This document shows positions 18,370-27,777 of a stretch of 64,000 nucleotides of DNA, piece by piece. A program made the translations under genes and the position numbers. The first letter of the stretch is position 1. Each line of letters opens with the position of its first letter. Under the pieces are notes generated by a model that saw only the letters and a program-made list of their open reading frames with translations, was not told the origin of the DNA and searched no databases. The DNA is from Alphaproteobacteria bacterium (GTDB taxonomy: Bacteria; Pseudomonadota; Alphaproteobacteria; Micropepsales; Micropepsaceae). Where the stretch lies: contig JANXXU010000008.1 in assembly GCA_025350465.1 (NCBI GenBank), positions 277,636 through 341,635 of the forward strand. Direction: 5' to 3'.

Positions 18370-18867
18370 ATGACATCGCATCACAACGCGAAGCACGGTT
18401 TGAAACATCACGCCAAGCACACGCACAAACAGGCGAAAGGCCCTGCACCTGTAGCGGGTGTGGTCCACACGATTTTGGCGAGCGCCAGAAGCGTGAACGA
18501 GGCCAAGCGCGTGAACCCGATGAGCGACCGGCACGCCGCCGATATGACGAGCGCGCTGACTTACGCGGCCGAAGCGCTCTCGAAGTTCGACATGCCCGCG
18601 GTCGAAGTGAAGGCGACGCCGCTGCAGCGCGTCCTCGCCAGCATCGGCCTCGCCTCGAAGAAGGCGACGGCCGGTGCCAAGCGCAGCGGCCCGCAATTGC
18701 GCGCCGTCGACAAGGGCCGCATCGAAGACGTGCTGAAATCGACGACGACGGGTGCGGCGATGATGTCGCTGGAAGATATCGTCAAGGCCGAACAAAAGGC
18801 GGTCAACGAGGGCGCGCACTGCGTCCTACCCGACGGCGCCGTCGATCCCATCTGCGAGCCGCGCTAG
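18370..18867 (+). CDS. Small basic protein following the Ntn-like gene
   Basis: The 165-residue protein opens with a His/Lys-rich low-complexity stretch (HHNAKHGLKHHAKHTHK), continues with Ala-rich helices (AADMTSALTYAAEALSKF) and ends with a short cysteine-containing tail (HCVLPDGAVDPICEPR). It starts 22 bases after the Ntn-like gene on the same strand and is probably co-transcribed. No family is recognised. The basic N-terminus could bind nucleic acid, metal or an acidic partner. It may be a substrate, adaptor or regulator of the upstream protein, but that rests only on adjacency. Confidence 0.7.
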   Translation: MTSHHNAKHGLKHHAKHTHKQAKGPAPVAGVVHTILASARSVNEAKRVNPMSDRHAADMTSALTYAAEALSKFDMPAVEVKATPLQRVLASIGLASKKATAGAKRSGPQLRAVDKGRIEDVLKSTTTGAAMMSLEDIVKAEQKAVNEGAHCVLPDGAVDPICEPR

Positions 18868-18883
18868 AGCCGCATCATCTGCT

Positions 18884-20218
18884 CTACGGTTTGATCCCGA
18901 GCTTCGCTTCGGCCGCGACGATGTCGGATTGCTGCAACACGGCCGCCGCAATGTCGAGCTGACCGGCGGGGATATCGCCGGCGCGAGCCTTCGCCGCGCC
19001 GCGGCCGTAGAGCGCCGAGGGATACTCGGGCCACAATTTCAGCGCGCGGTCGTAGTCGGCGATCGCAGCGGTCCAGTCTTGTAGATGGAAATACGCGTCG
19101 GCACGACTGTCGTAAGCGGCCGTGACGCCGCTGACCGGCTCGAGCGCGATCGCCTTGCTGCAGTCAGCAACAGCGCGCCGATAATCGCCTTTGCCGGTGC
19201 GAGCGCGGCAGCGATTGACGAAAGCTTCGGCGCTCCTCGGTTGCAACCTGATTGCACGATCGAAATCGAAAACGGCCAGGTCGAACTGGCCGGTAGCCTC
19301 GTGCGCCTCGCCGCGCGACATGACATAGAGCACCTGCTTCGGCTTCAGTTTGATCGCGCGGTCGTAGTCGGCGATGGCACGCTCATTGTCGCCTTGCAGC
19401 GAATAGGTGGCGCCGCGATTGTAGTAGGCCTCCCCATAGCCCGGCCTCAGTGCAATCGCCTGGCTAAAGTCGGCGATCGCGCGTGTGTAGTCGCGCTTGG
19501 CGAATTCGTAGGCGCCTGCGCGTTGAAAGTAATCCTCTGCCAAATCGCGCCGTTTTTCCTTTCCCGATTCGATAAGCGTCGTACAACCCGGAATCTGTAG
19601 CTCGAGGTCGTGCCCTTCTTGGGGCAGCGCTTTGCCCTGACACCACGCGCGCGGATCGCCGAGTACTTGGCCGTGCGCCAACCGCGCCTTAGCCTCTTTG
19701 GCCTCCTGCAATCCACCTTCCGCCGTTCCGAATCCGGGATGGATCTGCAGCGCATGCGTAAAATCAGCGATGGCGCGGTCGTAGTCGCCTTTGCGCGAGT
19801 AGGCCATGCCGCGCAGCGAATATATGCCGACGGAGTTGGCGCCGAGCCGCATCGCTTGGCTGTAGTCGGCGATCGCGTGATCGAAATCGCCTTTGTTCAG
19901 ATGGACGGTCGCGCGGCTGTAATACGCCTCCACATAATCCGGCTTGAGTTCGATCGCGCGGTCGCAATCCAGGATCGCGGCGTCGCGCTCGGTCTTTTCC
20001 TCATAGGCCCAGCAGCGCGTTCGATAAGCTTCGGCGAGCATGTCGTTCGATGCGCTTCCTGAGTCGATGAATGCCGTGCAGACGGCCACTTTCGCCTCGG
20101 CGGTGACGCGCGGGCCTCCGTTGCATTGCACCGCCTCTGGCGATACGCTTGGCGTTGTGCAGCCCGCGCTCGCGAGCGCCAGGACCGCAACCAACGCCCA
20201 TCCCATGAGATGCCTCAT
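18884..20218 (-). CDS. TPR-repeat lipoprotein
   Basis: ATG 20218 has GAGGGGTGAGAGG upstream and gives a lipoprotein signal (LVAVLALASAGC). About nine tetratricopeptide repeats follow, with the canonical W/Y-x-x-A-I-A-D-Y/F-x-x-A-I-x-L-x-P pattern (for example DYDRAIADFTHALQIHPGF and DWTAAIADYDRALKLWPEY). TPR proteins act as protein-interaction scaffolds; in lipoprotein form they often assist outer-membrane assembly or secretion. The NYN-domain gene lies just upstream on the same strand with its stop 15 bases from this start. Confidence 0.92.
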   Translation of the reverse strand: MRHLMGWALVAVLALASAGCTTPSVSPEAVQCNGGPRVTAEAKVAVCTAFIDSGSASNDMLAEAYRTRCWAYEEKTERDAAILDCDRAIELKPDYVEAYYSRATVHLNKGDFDHAIADYSQAMRLGANSVGIYSLRGMAYSRKGDYDRAIADFTHALQIHPGFGTAEGGLQEAKEAKARLAHGQVLGDPRAWCQGKALPQEGHDLELQIPGCTTLIESGKEKRRDLAEDYFQRAGAYEFAKRDYTRAIADFSQAIALRPGYGEAYYNRGATYSLQGDNERAIADYDRAIKLKPKQVLYVMSRGEAHEATGQFDLAVFDFDRAIRLQPRSAEAFVNRCRARTGKGDYRRAVADCSKAIALEPVSGVTAAYDSRADAYFHLQDWTAAIADYDRALKLWPEYPSALYGRGAAKARAGDIPAGQLDIAAAVLQQSDIVAAEAKLGIKP

Positions 20219-20232
20219 CGTCCTCTCACCCC

Positions 20233-20949
20233 TCAAGGTTTAATGCGTACATAGAGAGCGGAAGAACCTTCGCCGGTCGAGACCTCTTTCACTTCGACGT
20301 ATTTCTGTTTGCGCGCGAGTTCGCTGAGTTTTGCGTAGCCGTAGTTTCGCGCGTCGAACGCGGGGTGGCTGTTGAGGAGCGCCTTGCCGACGGTGCCGAG
20401 GGACGACCAGCCGTCGTCACGAGATGTTGCCTCGATGGCGGTGCGCAAGATTTGCCCGAGCGGCGGCACGCCCGGACTGCCGGCGACCGCCGCCTTCTCT
20501 GCCGATTGCGGCCGCAGAATCTCCGTGTAGATGAACTTATCGCAGGCCGACACGAACGGCTCGGGCGTCTTCTTCTCGCCGAAGCCGTAGACGGTCGCGC
20601 CCGATTCGCGCAGTCGCGTGGCGAGCCGCGTAAAATCGCTGTCCGACGAGACCAGGCAAAAGCCGTCGAAGTTGTTGGTGTGGAGCAGGTCCATCGCGTC
20701 GATGATCAAAGACGCGTCGGTCGAGTTTTTCCCCGTGGTATAGCTGAACTGTTGGACGGGCTGGATCGCAAATTTATGCAGGTGCTTCTTCCATCCGGTC
20801 AAATGTTGCGTCGTCCAATCGCCATAGGCGCGCTTGACGCTGGCTGTGCCGTAGCGCGCAATTTCGGCGACGAGCTCTTCTGCGATTGAGGCCTGGGCAT
20901 TGTCCGCATCGATGAGGACGGCCAGGCGATCGTTGTTCGGCGTTGCCAT
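20233..20949 (-). CDS. NYN-domain nuclease-like protein with C-terminal OST-HTH/LOTUS domain
   Basis: The N-terminal 150 residues form a NYN (PIN-like) domain: RLAVLIDADNAQ (first Asp pair), NSTDASLIIDAMDLLH, and LVSSDSDFTRLATRLRESG (third acidic patch), consistent with metal-dependent RNase activity. The C-terminal 75 residues (LGQILRTAIEATSRDDGWSS to YAKLSELARKQKYVEVKE) match the OST-HTH/LOTUS RNA-binding domain. This fusion is known in bacteria and is proposed to act on RNA, but the targets are unknown. It sits between the LOG-family gene and the TPR lipoprotein, all on the minus strand. Confidence 0.9.
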   Translation of the reverse strand: MATPNNDRLAVLIDADNAQASIAEELVAEIARYGTASVKRAYGDWTTQHLTGWKKHLHKFAIQPVQQFSYTTGKNSTDASLIIDAMDLLHTNNFDGFCLVSSDSDFTRLATRLRESGATVYGFGEKKTPEPFVSACDKFIYTEILRPQSAEKAAVAGSPGVPPLGQILRTAIEATSRDDGWSSLGTVGKALLNSHPAFDARNYGYAKLSELARKQKYVEVKEVSTGEGSSALYVRIKP

Positions 20950-20997
20950 AGGGTGCTCTGAGCTTGGAGGTTGGTAGGTTGCGGCGCCATTCGTTGT

Positions 20998-21786
20998 TTA
21001 CTTCAACTCGGCGCCTTTGGCGGCAACCGGCATTCCCAGCGCGAGAAGACGCGCCCAAATTTCTTCTGCACTGTCCGCGAACTGGAATAGCTTGAGGTCC
21101 AGCGGTTCGATCATGTCGGCCTCGAGCATTGCCTCGAACGATATCACCTTCGTCCAATAGGCCTTGTCGAACAGCACGACGGGCAGGCGGGATACTTTGC
21201 CCGTCTGATGCAGCGTCAAGATCTCGAACATCTCGTCGAGTGTGCCGAAGCCGCCTGGAAAAATGACGAGCGCATTCGCCCGCATCGCCAAATGCATCTT
21301 GCGCATGGCGAAATAATGGAACTGGAAGGTGAGATCCGGCGTCGAATATTTGTTCGGTGTCTGCTCGTGCGGCAGCTGAATGTTGAAGCCGACGGAGAGC
21401 GCGCCGGCGTCGCAGGCGCCGCGATTGGCCGCTTCCATGATGCCGGGCCCGCCGCCGGTGGCGATGACATTGTCGTGCACGCCGTTATCCGGCGAAAGCG
21501 CGCCGCCACGCTCCGAGGCGATGCGCCCGAACGCACGCGCCTCCGCGTACCAGCGCCGCCGCTTCGCATCGCCGCCCTCGCTGACCCGCGCGCTGCCGAA
21601 GACGACGATGGTCGAGCGGATGCCGTGTGCGCGTAACGCCTCTTCGGCCTTCGCGTATTCGAGCATGAAGCGTACGCCGCGCATGCTGTCGGAGAGCAGG
21701 AAATCCTGATCGAGCGAGGGCAGGCGATAGGAGGGCGACTGGCGCTGCGGTTTGCTGCCGCCGCCGGACTTACGTTTTTCGGCCAT
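20998..21786 (-). CDS. LOG-family Rossmann protein (TIGR00730 type)
   Basis: The protein has about 262 residues from ATG 21786; the frame stays open upstream, but that part has no family match. It contains IVVFGSARVSEG, ATGGGPGIMEAANRG and the signature PGGFGTLDEMFE, which are the nucleotide-binding and catalytic loops of the LOG/cytokinin-riboside-monophosphate phosphoribohydrolase family. Characterised members release free bases from nucleoside 5'-monophosphates. This is the longer subgroup with an N-terminal extension of about 60 residues. A role in purine salvage or signalling is possible. Confidence 0.9.
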   Translation of the reverse strand: MAEKRKSGGGSKPQRQSPSYRLPSLDQDFLLSDSMRGVRFMLEYAKAEEALRAHGIRSTIVVFGSARVSEGGDAKRRRWYAEARAFGRIASERGGALSPDNGVHDNVIATGGGPGIMEAANRGACDAGALSVGFNIQLPHEQTPNKYSTPDLTFQFHYFAMRKMHLAMRANALVIFPGGFGTLDEMFEILTLHQTGKVSRLPVVLFDKAYWTKVISFEAMLEADMIEPLDLKLFQFADSAEEIWARLLALGMPVAAKGAELK

Positions 21787-21855
21787 GAAGGTGACACCGC
21801 TGGATCGAATCCGGATGCTACCATCGCAGCCGCTTCGCCTATAGTCTCCCGCACC

Positions 21856-22746
21856 ATGACGATCGTTGCGGTTCTTTATGCCTTGCTCGTGGCGGCGGTC
21901 GCGGCGGGCCTTGGCTATCTGTTTTCCGGTCTGTTGCAGGGCATTCTCGACCTCGGCCGGCGGCCATATTGGTTCATTCTTGTCGTTGCCGGTCTCGCGG
22001 CGGCCGTCACCCTTTTTATTATGTGGACACCCGACGCCGGGGGCGATCTGCACCTGGCGGCAGCGCAAGCGCCGGTGCCCGGCGAATCGCCCGCCGACCC
22101 AAGCGTCTATATCCAGGGTTTGAAGACAGACAACCCTGCGCTCTATACGAGAGTGAAAGCCTCCATCCAGGCCGATCTAGCCGCCGGCAAAGGGCAAGCC
22201 GTCGCGCTGGCCAACGCGCGCGATTTGCTCGACGACTACATCGAACGCAAGTTGCCGTTCCTCTCCGACGACGTGATCGTCGAACGCTTCCAGCTGTTGC
22301 GCGACGTTCTGTCTTATCTCGGCGCGCAGAATCAAAACGACATCTGTGCCGCCCTGGCGTTGGGCACGAAACGGACCGGCGTGCAGCTTTATCTTAATGC
22401 CGAACTCGTGGCGCGCGACACCGCGAACGTCGCGCACATCGTCGCCGCGGCGCGAGACGAGGCCGCCGCAAAGCTGTTGCCGGAGGAATTCAAGAACCTG
22501 ACCAACGCCGCCTTCGCGCATTCGGCGCAATCGACCGGTATCGCGCTTGAAGACGTCGACACGCTTTTGACCGGCACGGGCGACCCGAAGAAGGCGTGCA
22601 TGTTGATGACCGGATATTTCGACGCGCTTCTGTTGCTGTCGCCGTCGGAAGCAGGGCCCGCTCTGCGCGCGATGGCCGCCGGCGAACAATCGCCGGTGCC
22701 GGCGCAATCACGCGCGGCCGACCCTGTCGCGCCGCCGGCGCCATAA
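21856..22746 (+). CDS. Membrane-anchored protein of unknown function
   Basis: Two hydrophobic helices (TIVAVLYALLVAAVAAGLGY and WFILVVAGLAAAVTLFIMW) are followed by about 230 soluble residues with alternating helices. The soluble part contains AANARDLL-like and LRDVLSYLGAQN segments with single conserved cysteines (NDICAALALG and KKACMLMTGY). The tail is rich in Pro and Ala. It is divergent from the LOG-family gene. No family is recognised. Confidence 0.75.
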   Translation: MTIVAVLYALLVAAVAAGLGYLFSGLLQGILDLGRRPYWFILVVAGLAAAVTLFIMWTPDAGGDLHLAAAQAPVPGESPADPSVYIQGLKTDNPALYTRVKASIQADLAAGKGQAVALANARDLLDDYIERKLPFLSDDVIVERFQLLRDVLSYLGAQNQNDICAALALGTKRTGVQLYLNAELVARDTANVAHIVAAARDEAAAKLLPEEFKNLTNAAFAHSAQSTGIALEDVDTLLTGTGDPKKACMLMTGYFDALLLLSPSEAGPALRAMAAGEQSPVPAQSRAADPVAPPAP

Positions 22747-22949
22747 CTGGCCGGTGTGCCGCCCTCACCGCCGTTTAATTTTGGCTAACTTTGCTCTGCC
22801 GTCTCGCGCGCCGCGAACGTCTGGAATGAGGACTCTCCGGAGATTCGCAACATAACCTCCATCGGGCGATTGGTGGCCCATTCGGGACGTTCGCACTCGA
22901 TCCACAACAAGTGGATAGAATGATTCTCTGGTCCGCTGCAGGACGAAAC

Positions 22950-23864
22950 TCAAACCTGCCCGTCACGCTGGGGAGCGCGCATCAGTGCTTCAATCTGTGG
23001 CAGGGTCGCTTTCGCTGCCTCTGTGCCAACGCGAATGGCTTCGTCGGCGCGGTCGAATTCTAGGACCGCAATGCCTTTGATGTCCGGCTGCACGATCACA
23101 TCCGGCGGGTCGGTCGCGAGGCGCACGCGTGTCATGCGGTCGAGAAGAATGTTGAGCGCGGCGACCGAAACCGAAGCGGTCGTGAGCGTGTCGGGCTTGT
23201 CACCGAAGAGCTGAGCGGCAACAAAGCGCTCGGGCTCGCGAAATGTCGCGATTGCCTGTTGCCATGCGGTTGCCGTGCTGGCCTGCGGCAGACGCTTGAA
23301 GCGCACGCCGGTCGACGGTCCCGCCGGCAACGGCACGGCAATGACGATATCTGCGCCCATTGCGCGGCAGACAGAAACTGGAACCGGATTCGTCACACCG
23401 CCGTCCACGAGGATTCGGTCGTCGACGCGCGCGGGCAAGACTATGCCGGGCATCGCGTAGGAGGCTCGCATCGCGGTGATGAGATCGCCTTCATTCAGCC
23501 AAACTTCGTGACCGGTGCCAAGCTCCGTCGCGACGGCCGCGAATTTCCTGTCCAAGCCGACTATTTCGTGCGTGCCGATCACGTCGCGGAGCGCGGTCGC
23601 GACGCGCTCACCGAGGATCAACCCGCCGCCCGAGCCGCCTATATTGACGTCTACCAAGCGCAACGCGGCCTTGCGGTCCATGCGCCGCGCGAATTCTTCC
23701 AGAGCGTCGAGACGGCCGGCGGCATAAGCGCCTCCGACGATCGCGCCCATCGACGTACCGGCGACGACCTCGGGTGTGATGCCCGCAGCAAGGAGCGCAC
23801 GCAAAACGCCGATGTGGGCCCAACCTTTGGCGCCGCCGCTGCTGAGTGCAATGCCGATACGCAT
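22950..23864 (-). CDS. Patatin-like phospholipase
   Basis: The 304-residue protein shows the full patatin set: the oxyanion loop SSGGAKGWAHIG, the nucleophile motif GTSMG (Ser in VAGTSMGAIVGGAYAAG, about residue 41) and the catalytic Asp in DGGVTNPVP (about residues 152-160). This is the RssA/bacterial patatin subgroup, which hydrolyses acyl chains of phospholipids at the inner face of the membrane. About 290 bases upstream there is no gene; the promoter should lie there. Confidence 0.93.
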   Translation of the reverse strand: MRIGIALSSGGAKGWAHIGVLRALLAAGITPEVVAGTSMGAIVGGAYAAGRLDALEEFARRMDRKAALRLVDVNIGGSGGGLILGERVATALRDVIGTHEIVGLDRKFAAVATELGTGHEVWLNEGDLITAMRASYAMPGIVLPARVDDRILVDGGVTNPVPVSVCRAMGADIVIAVPLPAGPSTGVRFKRLPQASTATAWQQAIATFREPERFVAAQLFGDKPDTLTTASVSVAALNILLDRMTRVRLATDPPDVIVQPDIKGIAVLEFDRADEAIRVGTEAAKATLPQIEALMRAPQRDGQV

Positions 23865-24151
23865 GTGTCAGCGCTCCTCTCTTGGCGTGCGACTGCCCCG
23901 GCTGGGGTGGCGGACGCGCGTAGATCAGAGCGCGGCGCAGGCGTCGATGCAATACGCACATGTGCGCCGGTCGACGCGGCGCTCGGGTTCGGGGCGACCG
24001 TCCGTTTGCGATCGTGATCGTGACCGCATTCGGCGAATTCTTGCCGGCCGGCCAAGCGAGCGCGAACGACCGTTCTTGATCGACTATTGGGCAATATATT
24101 CGCGCGAAGTCGCATCCTGGCCCATTCCTGACTAGCCGATGATGCCGATCT

Positions 24152-24574
24152 TCATCGCAGGTTTCGCATTTGTGCTGGGCCGACAACGTATTGCGCGTCG
24201 GTGACAGGCTCCATCCAATCCACAGCCTTGCCGTCGAGAGCTTCAGCAATCGCGATATGAGTCATCGCCATTGTCGGCGTTGCGCCATGCCAGTGCCGAT
24301 GCTGGCATGGACACCAGATCACATCGCCGGTGCGGATTTCTTCGATCGGGCCACCTTCGCACTGCGTCCAACCAACACCCGAGGTGACGATCAGTGTCTG
24401 GCCGAGCGGATGCGTGTGCCAATGAGTTCGTGCGCCGGGCTCGAACGTGACGATGGCGCCGCCCGCTCGCCCCGGCGCGTCAGCCTGAAACGGGCTGTCG
24501 ATGTGCACAGTGCCGGTGAACGTTTCGGCCGGGCCTTTGCGGGACGGTATTGCGCCGTTGCGTTGGATCTTCAT
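24152..24574 (-). CDS. Cupin resembling bacterial manganese hydroxynitrile lyases
   Basis: ATG 24574 is preceded by GGAG. The 140-residue cupin has its metal ligands in HWHTHPLGQ (His53, His55, Gln59) and HWHG (His94). From memory these are the same positions as the Mn ligands of the Granulicella cupin hydroxynitrile lyase. The tail ([20 protein letters not shown]) is also typical of that group. Such proteins are commonly annotated as (R)-mandelonitrile lyase or carboxymuconolactone-decarboxylase-associated cupins. The physiological substrate is unknown. An SDR gene lies 26 bases upstream and is probably co-transcribed. Confidence 0.85.
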   Translation of the reverse strand: MKIQRNGAIPSRKGPAETFTGTVHIDSPFQADAPGRAGGAIVTFEPGARTHWHTHPLGQTLIVTSGVGWTQCEGGPIEEIRTGDVIWCPCQHRHWHGATPTMAMTHIAIAEALDGKAVDWMEPVTDAQYVVGPAQMRNLR

Positions 24575-24600
24575 GGTCGTCTCCTGCGCGAACGCTTCGC

Positions 24601-25431
24601 TTATTTCGGCGCGAGCTCGCCATACCAATAGGCGGAGGTAACGCCGCCATCCATGAGAAAGTCGCTACCGGTGATGAACGCGCCATCGGGTCCCATCAGC
24701 AACGCCGCGACGGTTGCCACTTCGTCGGGCGTACCTGCGCGGCCGGCAGCCGACATCTCGATCATGCGGCGGTATCCCTCACCGCGTGGCCCGGAGAGTT
24801 CGTCCTTGGCAAGGGGCGTCATAATGATGCCTGGGCTTATAGTGTTGACCCGCGCGCCGCGCTTTCCCCAGCGCACCGCTTCGGCCATCACACGCAGAGA
24901 ATTTCCGCGCTTGGAGAGCTGATAGGCGTGAAGCGAGTCCTTCACCTGATCGAGCTGAAGGAAGGGAAGCCGAAGCAGCTCCTCGACAGGTGTCGTGGCC
25001 AACGCCCTGTTTTGTTCGACGGTCAGCGGCGGAAGGCGATGTCCGGATTGCGACGCGATGACGACGCCGGCCCCGCCTTGGGTGATGACATTGCCGAACT
25101 CTTCGAGCACCAGGGCCGTGCCATAGAGATCGACTTTGAGGATTGTCGCCGGTGGCGCTTGGCTAGGGGAAACACCAGCAGCGTGGATGACCCCAGTTAT
25201 GTCTCCCAAACCCGCCGCTGTCTCGACCAGGGCACGAACAGCCGCGCGCGAAGAGGCATCGACCGTTGCAACGCTCACTTCATATCCCGCATTCCCGAGA
25301 ATCTCGGCCGCAGCATTGGCATTGTCCGAACGCATGTCAGCGAGGAGGACATGCTTGCCGATGCCAACCCGTCGCGCGATGGCTTGACCGATCTGACCGG
25401 GTCCAATGACGACAATCACGTTCTTTTTCAT
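24601..25431 (-). CDS. Short-chain dehydrogenase/reductase
   Basis: This 276-residue SDR has an N-terminal NAD(P)-binding motif ([14 protein letters not shown]), an NAG-like [12 protein letters not shown], and the catalytic Tyr/Lys in YQLSKRG (about residues 170-174). [14 protein letters not shown] segment and a C-terminal GSDFLMDGG close the fold. The glycine-rich loop GPGQIG is slightly unusual for classical SDRs (TGxxxGxG), resembling the 'atypical' ones. The next gene on the strand is a cupin, suggesting a two-gene unit acting on a shared small molecule. Confidence 0.9.
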   Translation of the reverse strand: MKKNVIVVIGPGQIGQAIARRVGIGKHVLLADMRSDNANAAAEILGNAGYEVSVATVDASSRAAVRALVETAAGLGDITGVIHAAGVSPSQAPPATILKVDLYGTALVLEEFGNVITQGGAGVVIASQSGHRLPPLTVEQNRALATTPVEELLRLPFLQLDQVKDSLHAYQLSKRGNSLRVMAEAVRWGKRGARVNTISPGIIMTPLAKDELSGPRGEGYRRMIEMSAAGRAGTPDEVATVAALLMGPDGAFITGSDFLMDGGVTSAYWYGELAPK

Positions 25432-25694
25432 GGCTGTCCCTTTCCGCGAAAGGCTTCTTCCCGATGCATGCCGCTAGAGGATGGATGTTCCCACGTGTGC
25501 CAGGCTCGATTCAACGCGACCTTGAATGGTCAGTTCCGGCGATCTTCGGTCGCACGCGGCTGCCACCAGCGTCTCTTGTGGCCCCATTTCGGTCACTCGG
25601 AATTGCAAACTGGTCTCCAACCAACGCGCTCAATTCTCCCGCCGCAAATATTCTGGCGTTGTTTGTAGGTCAGAGTCCTACCGCCGCCGAGGCC

Positions 25695-26738
25695 TTACCC
25701 CGCCGGCGTGCCGGGTTTGCCGCCGAAGAGGCTGCGGAAAAAGCGCGCGATGACCGCGCCCACGCCGGCAATCGCGACCGCGATCAGTTTCCAGGAAGCC
25801 ACGGCGGCGGCAATGAGCCACTTCAAGAGCCCGGCCTTCGCCGCGACGCCGCCGACGACCAGCGCCGCCAGCCCGTAGGCCGCGACCGGGTCGCTGCTTT
25901 CGTTGAAATCGGCATAGCGATGGCCTTGAGCAAAAGACACCATCGACAGCAGTTTCGGAACTTGGCCGTTGATGTCGGGAAGCTGCTTGATGTCGGCGAT
26001 GACGTTGACCTGCAGCACCCCGGTGCGCCCCAGCGCGCGAATCGCATAGTTCAGCGTGTCGTTGCTGCTGCCGAAGCGTAGATGTTTTGCCCAATAGAGT
26101 TTGTGATTGGTCGCATCGTAGGACGGCTTCTGCGCCCAGCCGACGATGGTGATCGGCTCATAGCCGGCCTTCGCGCGCTCCTCGTTCACTTGTTCGCTGC
26201 TGGTCTGCATTTGCTTCAGCAGGTCGTCGTAGTCGATCGCCGCCGCGTCGCTGTCGGAGACGTGCCCGTCATTGTCGTAGGTGATGATCGCCGCCCAGCT
26301 GTTCGCGTTTAGAGCGTCGACATCGCGCGGCACGATCGCGCCGATCACGTTGCCGAGCGCACCCGGCGGATTGCCCCAGATCTGGGTCAGGAGTTTGTTC
26401 GCGTCGGCCGGATCGAGATAGGCAAAGCCGTCGACGACCGAGATGCTCGCTTCACCGCCCGGCAACGCGATCACGCCGTCGCGCTTGACCAGGGTTTTCG
26501 CGAGCGCCTCCTTGGCTGCAAAGGCAGCCTCTTCCTTCGTTTGGGCATCGCTCGGCGCGGCCGGCGCCGGTTGATCGAGATTTGTCGAATTCGGATCTAC
26601 GGCGGGCGGCGTCGGCGTCGTGTTGTCGGTCTGCGGCTCGGGTGGCCTAGGCGGCGGAATATCGCCCAAGGCAGCCGACGAGAGTGCGAGACCGATCGCC
26701 AGCGCCGCCAGTATGCTCACGCTTGTCTTTGCCGACAT
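25695..26738 (-). CDS. DUF2167-family exported membrane protein
   Basis: After a signal peptide (SILAALAIGLALSSAALG) and a Pro/Thr-rich linker comes the DUF2167 core: GGEASISVVDGFAYLDPADA, TYDNDGHVSDSDAAAIDYDD, ITIVGWAQKPSYDATNHKLY and LNYAIRALGRTGVLQVNVIA. Two C-terminal hydrophobic helices (KWLIAAAVASWKLIAVAIAG) anchor it, ending in a basic-rich tail. The family (about 300 residues in other bacteria) has no known biochemical function. ATG 26738 follows a GGAGCG site. Confidence 0.92.
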   Translation of the reverse strand: MSAKTSVSILAALAIGLALSSAALGDIPPPRPPEPQTDNTTPTPPAVDPNSTNLDQPAPAAPSDAQTKEEAAFAAKEALAKTLVKRDGVIALPGGEASISVVDGFAYLDPADANKLLTQIWGNPPGALGNVIGAIVPRDVDALNANSWAAIITYDNDGHVSDSDAAAIDYDDLLKQMQTSSEQVNEERAKAGYEPITIVGWAQKPSYDATNHKLYWAKHLRFGSSNDTLNYAIRALGRTGVLQVNVIADIKQLPDINGQVPKLLSMVSFAQGHRYADFNESSDPVAAYGLAALVVGGVAAKAGLLKWLIAAAVASWKLIAVAIAGVGAVIARFFRSLFGGKPGTPAG

Positions 26739-26995
26739 CGAACGCTCCTCATTGCCGGAATTCGGGGCAACTTATCAGCGGGCTTTCACGCACCACAAGC
26801 CGAGGTTAATCTTCACGATCTCTTACGAGACAGCAAGAATCTGGGATAACTTCCGCCCGCTCGGTAACAGCTGGGCTCGTGGCTCGTCGATCACAACTCA
26901 AGAGGCAAGGTCGCACCCCGGTCACACGAGCCATCTGGCTCAGTATACTCTTGCGCGTGTAGGGTCAGTCGGCAGACTGGGGAGTGCTCGACCAA

Positions 26996-27748
26996 ATGAG
27001 CCAAATTCCATTTCTAACGGTTCAGGAGTTCAGTGCTGCGTGTCTCAACGCGCCGAACACCGACGCCATCACGGCACCGTTCACAAGAATCTTGCGCGAC
27101 GCGCAGATCGTCTCTTGGTTCGTCGGCTCACTGGCCAATGTCGACAAAGCGCGAAGGCCGGGTTTCGGCTACTACGGGATACCGAACGGATGGAAAGAGA
27201 TCTACGAAGACGCCCTCTATTTCAACCATGATCCGGTCTTTCAGCATGCCCAGACAGGTCGCCAGCCGATCGTGTGGTCGAACTGCAAGGCACAAACGAC
27301 GCTGACAAAAGCTGCGCACGAGGTCTTCGCCGCAGCGGCCGAGTACGATTTGACCGACGGCTATATCATGCCGGTTCGCGGCTTCGGCGATTTGCCTGGG
27401 GCAGTCACCTTTGGCGGCCTCGATCCCGACTTGAGCATGGACGCTCAGTTGTCGCTGTTCATGCTGGGCGCCTACGCCTACGAGGGACTACGCCGCCTGA
27501 ACGAAAAGTTCCGGGAAGTCCCTCCGATTTTGACGAAGCGGGAATTGGAAGTGTTGCGTTGGTCGGCCGAGGGCAAGAGCGCTTGGGACATCGGCGTGAT
27601 TCTTACGATCGGCGAAACGACGGTTCGCACGCACCAGGCCTCGATCAGGCGCAAATACGGCGTCCCTTCGATCATTCAGGCGGCGGTTCTGGCCGCCTGG
27701 GACGGCACGCTGCGCTTCGGCATGTCGGTGTCAACTCATCAAGTCTGA
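26996..27748 (+). CDS. LuxR-type acyl-homoserine-lactone receptor/transcription factor
   Basis: The 250-residue protein has an N-terminal autoinducer-binding domain and a C-terminal LuxR helix-turn-helix (LTKRELEVLRWSAEGKSAWD, then ETTVRTHQASIRRKYGV). All key ligand-pocket residues keep the TraR/LuxR spacing: Trp in NGWKEIY, Tyr four residues on, Asp-Pro in NHDPV nine later, and Trp in IVWS fifteen after Asp, so real acyl-homoserine-lactone binding is likely. ATG 26996 with upstream GGGGAG is preferred over a GTG at 26984. The luxI gene starts 73 bases downstream. Confidence 0.93.
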   Translation: MSQIPFLTVQEFSAACLNAPNTDAITAPFTRILRDAQIVSWFVGSLANVDKARRPGFGYYGIPNGWKEIYEDALYFNHDPVFQHAQTGRQPIVWSNCKAQTTLTKAAHEVFAAAAEYDLTDGYIMPVRGFGDLPGAVTFGGLDPDLSMDAQLSLFMLGAYAYEGLRRLNEKFREVPPILTKRELEVLRWSAEGKSAWDIGVILTIGETTVRTHQASIRRKYGVPSIIQAAVLAAWDGTLRFGMSVSTHQV

Positions 27749-27777
27749 GGATAGCCGGCAGGGCCAATTCCGGCGAT

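Noticed and set aside
22747..22949. Short minus-strand frames upstream of the patatin stop
   Set aside because: No ribosome-binding site, signal or conserved composition.
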